64,000 bases of DNA from Neodiprion pinetum (taxonomy: Eukaryota > Arthropoda > Insecta > Hymenoptera > Diprionidae): the NCBI RefSeq assembly GCF_021155775.2, contig NC_060238.1, positions 13,647,042 through 13,711,041 of the forward strand, in the 5' to 3' direction. The translations under genes were made by a program, and so were the position numbers. The notes beneath the pieces were generated by a model. The model was given only the letters and a program-made list of their open reading frames with translations, did not search any database and was not told the DNA's origin. The first letter of the stretch is position 1. Every line of letters begins with the position of its first letter. This document shows positions 1 through 10,468 of this stretch, piece after piece.

Positions 1-2213
1 CGCTACTCCTAGCGAAATTTACTGTCGAATCATCAAACTGCTTTAGTACCCATTGTGTCGTGGTTACCTTCCTTTTTTTTCACCACGTTTTTATTAACTC
101 GCTTTCTTATCTGTCTATTTATTTGTTTGTTTGTCTATTCGGTACAAATCGCTAATCTATTTTAAACTAACTTCCAGATAAACTAGAGATTTAAGACTTT
201 TAACATAGCTCAGAAATAGATGACAATGCAATATTATTTATTTGTCAGTTTAGTACAAATGTTGCAGTTGATTTGATACTACAACCTTAAAACTGTACAT
301 CGACACCTTACTTTGACACGAGTACGATACGACGACCACCAATGGAGACCGAAGGTAGCCGAAGACCAACGGACACGACAATAGCCGACGGAAACCTAAG
401 GTAGTCGAAGACGTTATACAAAAATGACCAACGATAGATGGAGACGCAGGCGAGGTTGGAGACATACACTGACAAAAGACTTACTGACAAGCGTCAAAGC
501 AGCGACCTTGAAATTTGCCACATATCTCTGTCATTCAATAATGTCGCGATTGGTTTTTGCTCTCAATAAATACACACTAGTGTATGACATGTAATTTACA
601 CAAATCTCACTTATTTGGCTCACTAAGTCAAAACAGCATTAATTTATTCTACATAAGAACTTGAGCCACGTGGTGTCGAATAAATACAAACGAGCTATGA
701 GATACACATCTGTGTCACGCATCGGCAATGGAGGGTGGCACGAGCGCCATGCCGCGGACAATCTTCAAAGCTAGCTTCATGCGGGATCTGAACAGTCATG
801 ATGTCATCAAGATGTTCAAACTTGATTGCAAAATTTCATAAAACCAAGACTGAAAAGCAGAAAATAATTATTTAAATGAAAAAGAAATTGATTCACAACG
901 TTTTTTACCCTAATAAGTTACTGGGGAGGAATTTCATCCCAAAATATTTTTTTAACCCCTCGCAGAGCCCATTGGTTATGGAAATGGACCTCGTGGCGTC
1001 ATTCTTCATGCGAAATAAAGATCTTATCGACATTTTCAGCACTTTCTTTAACTCTGCTAATGCTTCACAATATTCAAACAATCAATTTTGGCTAGCAAAA
1101 CTAAGAGAACCTTTTTTGTGATCCTTAAACAACACCTAGATATATGTATAGCTTTAGAAGTCATTTTTCAAACAAAATATCACGTTTCAGGCGAATTTTA
1201 CCCAGCTTGATCGTTATGCGATTCTACTGAGTTATGACCTATTCTGGTTAAATAGGACTGAAAGAATAAAATCATGTTATCAAACGAAAAACGGGGGGTA
1301 CATGCAATAGACGATAGTAAGGAGTGTAAAGGGTAGCTGTCATTGAAAAAACTCCCACAACAGTTCATAAAATTTGCAGTATACTAAAATTGTGATTGAC
1401 TTGGGTGAACTATTTATGCATCAATTATCTACTGCTTCATATCAATATCTTAAACGTTCAGTCCGTTTTCAAAACGTGGTATAGTAGGAAAACATTTGTA
1501 CGTTAATAACAGAAGTCTGCAACGAAACCCTCCTTGAAAAAAATATCGTAGATATGAAAGTTCTAATGTGCCAAATATACATCTGTCTTCCATTTTTCGA
1601 TGTGACGTATTGTTGAAAAGATGAATAAACAAGGATTATCAGGACGTGAACACCTTGCAATTACGTTGGGTTTATTTATAATACAAGTGTTTAGAGAGAT
1701 GGCAAAAGGATATGGATCATCGACGTGGGATCCGCGAATTAGTGATGAGGACGAGTGTAAATGAAACGAAAATGATGTTGAGATGGAGAGAGATAATGAT
1801 TACCGATAAACGAGACTTTTATTGATTTCGATGCGGCGATACAGACCGTGTCGCAAGAGAACGTTACACAGAGTGAGTTTTACAGAGCGAGAGAACACAT
1901 AGATTACACACATACATGATTTCGAGACAGTAGACAATACATGAGATACAGCTGATAGGTTTTGAGTCGCGACACGGGCAAGCGGCGAGGTTTGACGCAG
2001 AGACGACAAGTAAACATTGCACGCGAGTGTGCGTCCATGCGTGAGGACGATTTTGAGTGTCACGAGACACACATTTAACTATTCGGTACTTTGCCGAAAC
2101 AACAAGTTAATGTGTGAGATCAATTTAAGCAGTGAGCTAGACCATGTGAGTGTGTGAGTGGCAATGTGCCGTGAGAGCTTGAAATTGAATGAGAAGAGCT
2201 GATGAGTGTTTAG
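1..2213. other. Unassigned AT-rich DNA, no gene seen
   Basis: Only short open frames without recognisable domains are present on either strand. The stretch around 1800-2100, read on the minus strand, has a pyrimidine-rich sequence with an AATAAA-type signal followed by a T/G-rich tail, which would fit an LTR end, but no partner repeat is visible. I assign nothing here. Confidence 0.5.
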
Positions 2214-2294
2214 ATTGTATTAATCACTGAGTCACTGAGTTATGATTGTATTAATGACATGAGTCACTGAGTTATGATTATATTAATCATATGA
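2214..2294. repeat. Short tandem repeat, about 32-bp period
   Basis: A unit containing GAGTCACTGAGTTATGATT and a TATTAAT segment is repeated about two and a half times with small changes. There are no coding features nearby. Confidence 0.7.
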
Positions 2295-3278
2295 GCCGTC
2301 AATAGAATTATGCAAGCGCAGAGAAAGATTTAAGCGTGTCACATTTAGAATCACGTGTTGTGCATGATGCTACATGAAACTGTGATAGTTGCCGAGAGCC
2401 AGCGTTAAGGTGAGCACTCGGTGACCGCGCGTGAGCGGGTTTGTCCATAATGAGCGATAAGCGTCTGAGGCTGCCTTTGAGTATATTTATTCTCGAACAC
2501 GTATATATTACGTTATATGATTTTTTCATCATTGGATATTCAGAATTTGTTCTGTTTTGTTTTTGCATTCACACTAATTTAATCTATCCAAATAGTAAGC
2601 CCAGGACATAAGTAGTAATACAAGGGGGATTCTGGATACAAATACCTACATTACCGGCAAAGCTCTCCCCAGACGCAAACCCTCAAAGCTTACACCCACC
2701 CCTGCCAGATAAAATGCGGTCTACCCCCTCCCTCGTCAGATAAAATGCGCTCTACGTTAGCGTAGTTACCATCGTTTTAGCCGTCTGATTATTGATCGTC
2801 GTTAAAAAAATCCTGCAAATTACCATGATTTAACCCCTCGTTGGATGAATTGCGCTCTTCGTCGGTAAAGAAAATCTTCCAAATTACCGTAGTTTTTACC
2901 CGTACCAGAAAGTTGTGCTCTGTCTTACCATGCTCATGGAGCAGGATCGCGTAACTGCATTGCCGAGCGCAACCACGAGCCCTCGGATTTTCGGCCGCAT
3001 ATCCTCGCACGTGTCAAGTTGAGCTTCCAGAACGTTCTCAAGGTTTCAGCTTCAAGAAGATTCTCCGACGATCAAGAAGTACGACGTTGGGCGGCTAATG
3101 CGAATACCTTGAACGAATTTTAGGTCGACAAACAATTCTTGGAATCGTCCGACGGAAACAATACTCGGAATCGTCCGACGAGTTTTAATTTGACGTCAAC
3201 GTTGAGCGGCTGGTGGTCAAAGGATTTCGTTGTGACGTTGAATTCTGAAAAGTTCCGCGGACGTTTTTTCTGTAGCTT

Positions 3279-3491
3279 ATGATGCTCCAGAAGTTTCTAA
3301 AGAATTGTACGCTTGATGGGAGAAATGCGGCTATGAAAGTGAAAATTTTACGCCGGAACTTTAGCTCTACATCTCCACTAATGAAGAGCACTTCAAAACA
3401 AAAAGAATTACGACAGCGAATTGACATATTCTTGAAAAATATAGATCAAACATATCAACTTAACAAAGTGATTAAAAAGTTGGAGTTTTGA
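3279..3491 (+). CDS. Small Polinton-family protein, N-terminal small ORF
   Basis: A 70-codon lysine-rich frame with no recognised domain. The same protein is found in the P3 terminal repeat (28715-28962), where the shared part is a helical stretch around residues 35-50 (a Lys/Gln-rich segment followed by RIDIFLKNI). That repetition in independent element copies is the reason for listing it. It lies just downstream of the P1 inverted-repeat module and 45 bases before the next small gene, the same order as in P3. Function unknown; a short coiled-coil or DNA-binding accessory is possible but not shown. Confidence 0.45.
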   Translation: MMLQKFLKNCTLDGRNAAMKVKILRRNFSSTSPLMKSTSKQKELRQRIDIFLKNIDQTYQLNKVIKKLEF

Positions 3492-3536
3492 ACTTTAATA
3501 AAGAGTACAGACAAGAGAAAAAAAACTGTTGAAAAA

Positions 3537-3824
3537 ATGGATTTCTCCAAACTCGATAAAATTGGTGAACAGGAGGAATTTCTACCAACGAGAAAGCTGT
3601 CAGACTTGGAGATGTCGAAAAATGACCGAGTTACAAGCATTAGGAGAGTACAAACACGGTTTCGATAACGGATGACTGTCGACATCGATGGTACGTTCAG
3701 CGTGTTCCTTCCAGCACGGATGGCAAAAGTCCTTTGCGAGGACGACGTTCTGTTCCAGAACATGGCGCAGGCTACCGAGAAGGATCGACTGCTCGTGCGA
3801 TACCTGGGTGGTCAGTACAACTAA
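3537..3824 (+). pseudogene. Small conserved Polinton protein (about 95 aa), one nonsense codon
   Basis: The frame opens with ATG at 3537 and ends TAA at 3822-3824. A premature TAA sits near codon 43, where the P3 copies have glycine in RFGQR. The conserved core is a VQTRF segment, an ID-x-x-FSVFLPAR motif and a C-terminal LGGQY. Homologous frames lie at 28983-29329 (+) and about 40870-41193 (-). I recognise it as a small ORF often found in insect Mavericks, but I do not know its function; the compact beta-rich pattern could suit a nucleic-acid-binding protein (inference). Confidence 0.6.
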
Positions 3825-5161
3825 GTGGAATTTGCGGAAGCGTCGACTCTTAAATAAGTTTCATCAAATAAAAAACCTAATCGTTATCTCTGTTCCAATT
3901 ATATACTGGAACAATCTACTCAAACTATACATATAATGCGCATGCGCCAAATAATTCAATCTCATTGGTCGGTGAAATCGCCCCGCGGTGATGTTTTCGT
4001 CTGCTCAGCAGGGCGCCAACGTACACGTAATGAAACTAAAGCTGTAAATCTCTCGCGCGTAAAGCCATGGATTGAGGTTATGCTGCTGTTTATTTTTACG
4101 TAGCGTGAATTGTCTAAGAAGAATAGTATCGTTCGGAAGATATTCAACCGACGCAATAAAGAATTTAACGGAAAACCAAATATCAAATGATACAGAAATT
4201 GGGTGTTATTTATTGAAAGAAAAAATCTAAAATTCAATGTAAAATGTCATTAACAAGGGGGAGTCCGGACGAACAGAGGTAGGTGAGTAGAAACAATGTT
4301 TATTGTGACCAGATTCTTTATTTACATGAAATTAAAAATAAATGAATGGTTGAGACCCAGTAGAATGTATTTCCAGAGTAGATTCGTTACGGTGCAGTGC
4401 TCCAGAAGTCAGTAATTAGTGCTGATGAACATGAAATCAATAAAAGAAATGAGTAACAGGATATGAAGAAATTATTTATCTTAAACACGAAGCTTAGGAG
4501 GACAAAGAGTAGCAATTAACAGCAAACGTACCCAACGCAATACTCGCAAAAACCCTTGCCGACATCATTGATGACTTGACAAAGTTTCCACAGCTCCATT
4601 GTACAACAATCAATGTTCCGTTAACAACGAGGGTTCACAAGATAGCCAAGAATTAAAAGAGAAAAAGAACAGTTAATATTACAGTGTAACTCATGCTATT
4701 AAAGAAAAGTCAGGAACCAAAACAATAACTTACAAGACAATCGTCCGATAACTCTGGGAAACCAATCTCCACTCTTCTGATCACCCCTCGTCTGGCCATT
4801 GGTTGCCTTTCAAAAAGTGCTCAAAATGCCCTCCAGCAGCTGCAACGCAGTAACCGAGCCGGTCATAAAAGGCATTTGTCGTGTTGGATATGATATCCGG
4901 AGACAGGTTCTGCAGGATGTCCAAGATCCTAGCTTGCAGTGCGGCAAGGTCTTTAATCCTACCTTGGGCATACAGGATATTTTCCAAATGGCCCCACAAG
5001 CCGTAGTCCAAGGGAGCGAGATCCGGTGAACGGGCTCGCCACTCGACTTCCGGGCTTGCCCTACCAATCCAGCGTCCACGGAATTGTTGGTCGAGGTAAT
5101 CACGCACCACACGTGTGAAGTGTGGTGGGTCTCCATCCTGCTGACACCAAACAGGTTTGCC

Positions 5162-5272
5162 CTGAACACAAAAAATGATACGTCACTTGTGGTGAGCATA
5201 AAATTATTCATTGCAAAATCATACGCACTCTGTTAATAATAACGCCAGCTCTACATGATGAAATACACTCAC
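5162..5272 (-). other. Intron in mariner-like transposase
   Basis: The minus strand has a GTGAGT donor at 5272 and a T-rich tract ending TTCAG at 5162. The open frame is lost between them and resumes as GKPVWCQQDG immediately after the acceptor. Length 111 bp. Confidence 0.65.
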
Positions 5273-5430
5273 GATTTCTTCTTCAATCAGCCTCAGAGTC
5301 GGTACGATCCTCCATTTCAGCAACCAGAAGTACTTCTCACCATTGAGGTTTCCATGAATAAAAAATGGTCCAATGAGCCGATTGCCAATCGCGCCAAGCC
5401 AGACGTTGAGCTTCAACGGGTACTGCTGCG

Positions 5431-5468
5431 CACAGTGCTCCCAAATCCCAAATCTTCAGACAAAAATA
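5431..5468 (+). repeat. Left RSS-like terminal inverted repeat
   Basis: Heptamer CACAGTG at 5431-5437, 22-bp spacer at 5438-5459, nonamer-like ACAAAAATA at 5460-5468. The spacer contains CCCAAATCCCAAAT, shared with the right end. Confidence 0.7.
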
Positions 5469-5490
5469 GAAGGTATTGTGTAATCGCTAC

Positions 5491-5796
5491 AAAATACGGT
5501 GTCCGGGGGTTTTCGAGGTTGCTGAGCCCGAATCTGAAGTCAAATTTTCAATAAACAAGATAGCGGCCCAAAAATTTCAAAAAATTTTCTTCAAAATTCA
5601 ATTAATCTTCGCGAAATCTGGTACTCAGGGGTTTTCGAGGTCGCTGAACACGAATCTGAAGTCAAATTTTCAAAAAACAAGATGTCGGCCCACAAATAGC
5701 GGAAAATTTTCTTTAAAATTCAAATAATCTTCACGAAATCTGGTACTCGGGGGTTTTCGAGGTCGCTGAACACGAATCCATTTTGAAAAAACAGAA
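5491..5796. repeat. Tandem repeat, 122-bp unit, 2.5 copies
   Basis: Units start at about 5491, 5613 and 5735 with a shared core GGGGTTTTCGAGGT and AAGTCAAATTTTC. The array lies just inside the left RSS-like end. Open frames crossing it are by-products of the repeat. Confidence 0.8.
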
Positions 5797-5944
5797 GAAC
5801 ATGCTAATATATGTATGTGGAATATAGTAGATAGGTAAAGTATCGAAATGGACAATACAAATTCGAGTATATTCACTCATTTTATGAAAAATTACATTAT
5901 ATACAAACAGTTAATAAACAAACCTATTTTTCAAGTTGGGAAAA

Positions 5945-6750
5945 TTAATCTCTATCTGTAGTTGCAGCATAACTATCATCATCACTATCGCTATAGTCAC
6001 TAGATAAAACGTCTTCATTATTGTGAACACTAGCTGACTTTAACAACGCAACTGCCTTGCGTGATAAAGATTTGGTTGCCTTTGCTGGCAGCTAACGTAT
6101 ACTGGAAATGACAGGGTCGGACGAAACCAAAAGCCGCGAGAAAACATCTTCCATATTGTCCTTTTCCTACATTTTCTGGAAAAATCTTGTCGGAATGATT
6201 TTATGTACTTATTACAAACGAAATATTTCCTCGCGAGTGTAGCGAACTTCACTGTGTATCTGCGAACCTAGAAAAAAAGAATTCAATAATGAGATAACAA
6301 TATATATAATTTTGAAGAATTGATAATATTACTACAACACTGTAAACAATACAATAATAATATTCTAAACAACGTTTTTCAGCAACAAATTTGGGGGAAA
6401 TAATCCCCTGACTTCGTGCCATGCCGTGTGCCGCGCGCCGCGCTACCCGCTGAGCCTGAGGTCAATCCCCACGTCTATTTATAAGAAAATTCACCAAAAC
6501 GGAAAAGGCAGTCGTAGGCAGCTAATCTTTGGTTATGTAATACTCAAGAGTCTGAAGAATGATATGAAACCCGTCCGGTCATTTAATTATGTTTAATTAT
6601 TCATTTTTACACTATGTAAACATAATTTTTTTTCGTCGCGGGCACGTGAATACACAGTACTTGTTTACATTTTTTGTTGCTTGGTGTGAGATTGATATGA
6701 CAAACTTTACCGATATAGAAGATGTACTTACTTCCAGGAGAAGATTCCAT
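5945..6750 (-). pseudogene. Decayed two-exon gene inside the RSS-like element
   Basis: Minus strand: ATG at 6750-6748 opens MESSPG, followed by a GTAAGT donor at 6731. A long T-rich tract ends in TAG at 6268, and exon 2 runs from 6267 to TAA at 5945. The spliced product would be 113 codons in one frame. It has four in-frame stops, all in exon 2 (two adjacent near RL**VHK, two further on). Recognisable pieces are YTREEIFRL near the start, SRLLVSSDPVISSI in the middle and a Ser/Asp-rich acidic tail. I do not recognise the protein. It may keep only the first and last exons of a longer transposase gene (inference). Confidence 0.45.
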
Positions 6751-6982
6751 TTTGTAAAATTGAAATAGCTGAATTCTACTCGAAGTTAATGCACTTTTAA
6801 CACAGCCGAAGTTTTAGAGCGTAGCGCACGACCGACGCTACCTGCTCGGGCACTCCGTTACGAATGAGATCCCAACGGCTAAACGCAACAACTGCCACTT
6901 TCCGACCCTTGAAAGGGACGCCAGTAATACCCCTCTACCTGACCAAGTACTTAGAATTCCTTAAATAAAAACTTCATTTTTT

Positions 6983-7020
6983 GATTTTTGTCCAGCAATT
7001 TGGGATTTGGGGCCACTGTG
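6983..7020 (-). repeat. Right RSS-like terminal inverted repeat
   Basis: Reading inward on the minus strand: CACAGTG at 7020-7014, 22-bp spacer at 7013-6992, ACAAAAATC at 6991-6983. The nonamer matches the RSS consensus at 8 of 9 positions. Confidence 0.7.
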
Positions 7021-9200
7021 CTGCGTGCCCGCCTGAATGAACAGACGAGGGTTGTTTCGACATCAGGCTTTGGTGTTCTGCCTGTTCGGTTTCCTGACAA
7101 GTATCACCGTACTTTTATCGGAGAAAAAAATGCGACTCAACAAGCCCTCGTCTGCGTTCAGACGTCCCATCATCTCTTGGCTGAAGCGAAGACGACTATC
7201 GTTATCACCAGCCAAGAGTTCTTGATTGACTTGAAACGTGTACGATCTGTACTTTGCTTCACGCAATACTCTTCTGACCGACGCGTTGGATATTTCTAAA
7301 TCCCGGGCGATGCGGCTGATCGGTTTGAATGGATCCTCTTCGACGGTCAAGCAGATGTCTAGCTTGGTATCCCAGCTTAGCTGACGGTTTGGCTGAGAGA
7401 TTTTTCTGGCCCTCTCGTCGACACTTCCCGATTTTTCAAATTTTGGAACTAGATTCCTTTTGGTCGTAACGAGGGTGTCGGTCGATCCGGGTGTAAGACG
7501 TCGAAATGGTCCTGATTTTCCTGGTAAGACAGGCCCTGGTAATGATGTTTCACCAACTCTACTTTTTCATGCACAAAAAACTTGTAATAAGGCATTTTTG
7601 ACCTAATGAACCTGATAACAAAATTCACAAAAGGATCGAGGTAATTGCCGGACACATGGTTGAAGACCACGATTTTGCGATCTTTTTGCAAAGTAATCAA
7701 TTTACGCGGGCGGGATTGTTTATATTCGCGGGTGGGAAAGTTACGAAACTCTAGAGACTGATGATTGTATTGGCTAATACCAGTCGCGATCGTTGCCCTC
7801 ATTTAATCAAATTCTGGTATCACCAGAATCGTGGTTTTTGCGCCCTCGCAGTGTCGCCGATATGCACAGAATTAGGATACGAACTATCTGGTTAAATACC
7901 ACATGGTAATCTGTGTCTGAGTTTCAATTCAAGAAATCGATGTCCCTCTTGATCATCACGTAGGAAAACAAGGAAATAGTTTCGCGATGTGATCGGCGAT
8001 GTTGATTCACCGTATTTAGCGGTTCAGCTGAACGAATTTCAGTAACCTCGCGATCATATTGTGATATTCGCGATCATATTGTGAATTTGCAATTCGAAAA
8101 AGTTTGTTGATTTCGGGAAAATATGGACGATGAAAAAAATCCACAACACAAATTGAATAGATGGTATTCACAAAAGAAATACGTCAAACGATATCTAACG
8201 ATCCGTAATTTGTGATTGTGATTTTTGAGCATTGAGCCAAGTGATGTCTGGTGGCAATGCGTCTCATTAACAATTTATGTTTTGTGCATTTTACTGGAAA
8301 TTAAATGTATCCAAGAATATCAAAAGATCCTGTCTGATAATAATAGCTTCTAATATTTTCAGGTACGAAATAGTTCATTGTCAAAGCGGGACTAAATTTG
8401 TCAGGCATGGTAGCGTGAAGGTAAACTTCTGATTACGTGATCTTTGACTATTGGAATATTTTAACATCGATTCAATGATAGAATTCGTTTTTTTTTTTTA
8501 TTTTAGCAAGTTCGAAGTTTAACACGAGGTTTAACACACTTTGATTACCACGAGGGAAATTATGCCTCACCTGATGGTCAAAACGTTTAAGTGGCAAGGA
8601 TCCTGGTTTCTCGAGCGGTGCAATCATTATAACCATCGAACCTGGTTGTTCCGTCAGACATCAGGTGCCAGAGTGAATTTCATCAGGCCATCGCAGCCTT
8701 CTCAACATCAGTTGAGACAAAATTGAAGAGCGGGATATACTACAGATCATAATGGCTGAATATCCCATCATTTTACTTTGATCGAGCCAATAGCGATAAG
8801 TTTGTTACTTAACCGTTGCCGCCAATTTATTCTACCGAGGAATCATTCTGTGCACTATTGTAATTCAAGCATCATCATTGACCAGCATTGTTTTTCAAAC
8901 TTTATACCATTTAATTTGATATCTTATTTTGAAGATAACTTTTACTCTCTTTGGCATTAAATTCAAATAAATAGTTTTTCAAGTCCCCAGTTGGATTGTA
9001 GGGTTAAATTTTGCTAAGCGAACTGAATCAATCTAAATCTAGAATTCTTGAATAACTTCAGTTGAAAATGTCTTCAAATTGATTCCTTGTTGACGGTGTC
9101 ATCTGGCTAGCTAGTTGCACGATAACTTGGAACCAAATTCAATTTCACACTCTTTGTAGGGAGCTAAGACTGAAAGCTTGTGAATCTCCATGTACCGTAA

Positions 9201-9506
9201 TTATTTCTGCATTTTATGTAAGCATTTCCGGGAGCAAAAAAAAATCTCATTTTGAGATTGGAAATGGAACCTGAAACGCAAGTTATTCAGTAGCATGAAT
9301 TGAAAACCAAGAATTTTATAATGGTTCCTGCAACAAAGGGCCTCTTTCCAAATATCCTTTTCACAAGGTGATGTTCGGAGGACCATGAATAAGATATTGT
9401 ATCGGATCACATTACTTGGAAAAAGATCTTCATGAACTTCGTTTAAAATTAGATATTCATTTATTTTGATGAAACAAGAGACACAATCTTGAATCCGATA
9501 AGTCAA
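9201..9506 (-). CDS. Second conserved ORF of the mariner-like element, copy 1
   Basis: A frame of about 100 codons on the same strand as the transposase, upstream of it. The core FPSNVIRYNILF followed by a Trp-Lys-Glu and CCRNHYKILGF segment is kept in all three copies (56815-57069 in copy 2, 63736-63954 in copy 3), although other parts of the elements were deleted. No known domain. It could be a second protein or a conserved noncoding region that happens to stay open. Confidence 0.35.
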   Translation of the reverse strand: MTYRIQDCVSCFIKINEYLILNEVHEDLFPSNVIRYNILFMVLRTSPCEKDIWKEALCCRNHYKILGFQFMLLNNLRFRFHFQSQNEIFFCSRKCLHKMQK

Positions 9507-10468
9507 TTTCGTCGTAATAATGTTCTGACATTACTCTAAAACATGATTGTCCTTGAAGCTAATTGTGACGTTAAGGCGCACTTTGAGAAAGTTGATTTTC
9601 AACTTGTGTCACAGAATGTGATCTACGTTCCTGAGTTCTACGCTTCAGATTAGATTTTCTTTCTTTCGAACCGCACTAACATGAAATACAGAAATCATTT
9701 CAAGAAATCTAATATCATTTGAATTTTCAATTTGAGTATTAGGTTTCCTTCATTTATTTAATCGAACATCATTGAAAATTTGCGAAATGAATCCTGATAA
9801 TTATTAGGAAATTTTTAATAGTAGTAGCAATAATTTATTGATTGGAAAAAATACATTGACTATTGATTATTTGTAAATTTTGTTGAAAGATTTTCGAGGA
9901 AAAAAAGATTCACAGTTCTGTTAAAGATAGTGGGATATTTAAATTCCTTGAACGCTCGGTTCAATGTCTCATTTTCAAAAGTGATAACATTCAATATCAC
10001 CGCCTGAAATCACAAGAGGGTGAGAAAGTTGCTTAGTTGCTTGAAAGTGGCGATGATCTTTGTACGTGTGATAAATTGAGTAGGCAGATAACAGTAAATA
10101 TTAGAGATGTAATTATTTTGGCGGTATCACCTGTTGACAGAAAAAATTTCATTGTTATTTCTAAAGTACGAAATAATAAATGTGATTAAATAAAGTGTTC
10201 CCACCTACCTGCTGCGTTTCTTCCAAGCACCCAACATTAACAGATTTCTCATTTCAGTCGAATAAAGCCAATTTTCGAAGAGCATTAGCATCAACTTTCC
10301 GAGTCACTACCTCGATCGTTTGAGATTCTAGCCTCAAAAATTCGTATGAACTACATCGCTGCCAGAAACAGAGTTTGACAGCTGAAACTCGGAGTGGCCA
10401 GCCTGCCCAAGCAGCCGATAAAACTCGCGTATGCGCATTGCGTGTATAGTTTCAAGAGATCGTCCCAG

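Larger units (their letters stand above)
2611..3905 (+). mobile_element. Polinton-family element P1, left end only
   Basis: The sequence starts AGTAGTAATACAAGG, closely matching the ends of P2 (AGTAGTAGAACAAG) and P3 (AGTAGTATAGC on its outward-reading strand). It continues with the family's subterminal modules: CCCAGACGCAAACCCT, TCAGATAAAATG, GGTAAAGAAAATC, then the module with ATTCTGAAA near 3240. Two small family genes follow at 3279 and 3537. The element is cut at 3905 by mariner-like copy 1. No opposite end can be assigned with certainty. It may be the left end of the same decayed Polinton whose genes resume at 13302, but this is inference. Confidence 0.65.
5431..7020 (-). mobile_element. 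Transib/RAG-like DNA transposon with RSS-like ends, 1.59 kb
   Basis: Both ends read inward CACAGTG, then 22 bp, then a nonamer-like ACAAAAATA (left) or ACAAAAATC (right). The flanks are the 5-bp duplication CTGCG (5426-5430 and 7021-7025). The interrupted transposase frame is continuous if the element and one CTGCG are removed. Known family traits: Transib and RAG-type elements make 5-bp GC-rich duplications and have ends like the CACAGTG heptamer of recombination signal sequences. The element has no room for a full transposase, so it is probably a non-autonomous deletion derivative. It contains a tandem array and a decayed two-exon gene. Confidence 0.7.
4781..7595 (-). pseudogene. Tc1/mariner-like transposase (DDD), interrupted
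   Basis: Cut-and-paste transposase, acting on the terminal inverted repeats of its own element. Pieces in order: start ATG at 7593-7595; helix-turn-helix segment with PISRIARDLEISNASVRRVL; FSDKS as the first catalytic Asp; QQDGDPPHF as the second; RSPDLAPLDYGLWG as the third; stop TGA at 4781-4783. The exons total about 370 codons, normal for the superfamily. A spliceosomal intron (5162-5272) separates the first and second Asp regions. Lesions: a frameshift near 7465 and the RSS-like transposon inserted at 5426-7025. Removing that insertion with one target duplication restores the frame across the join, so the gene was probably open when hit. Confidence 0.8.
3906..10468 (-). mobile_element. 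Tc1/mariner-like DNA transposon, copy 1 (6.56 kb with a nested insertion)
   Basis: The ends are inverted copies of CNGGGACAATCTCTTGAAAC followed by a shared segment with GCGCATGCGC, flanked by TA on both sides (3904-3905 and 10469-10470). The same ends delimit copy 2 (55847-58924) and start copy 3 (61310). The transposase is on the minus strand at 4781-7595. Without the nested 1.6-kb element at 5431-7020 it would be about 5 kb, large for this superfamily. It inserted into or beside P1, since P1 sequence stops exactly at its left end. Confidence 0.8.

Noticed and set aside
1800..2072. 90-codon minus-strand frame that might be a gene
   Set aside because: Residues are Ser/Val/Leu/Cys-rich without a domain, and an overlapping frame is equally open; more like LTR-type T/C-rich sequence.
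8778..8960. 60-codon frame conserved in copies 1 and 2 (57344-57526)
   Set aside because: It is antisense to the transposase and conserved simply because the element copies are similar; closed by small changes in copy 3.
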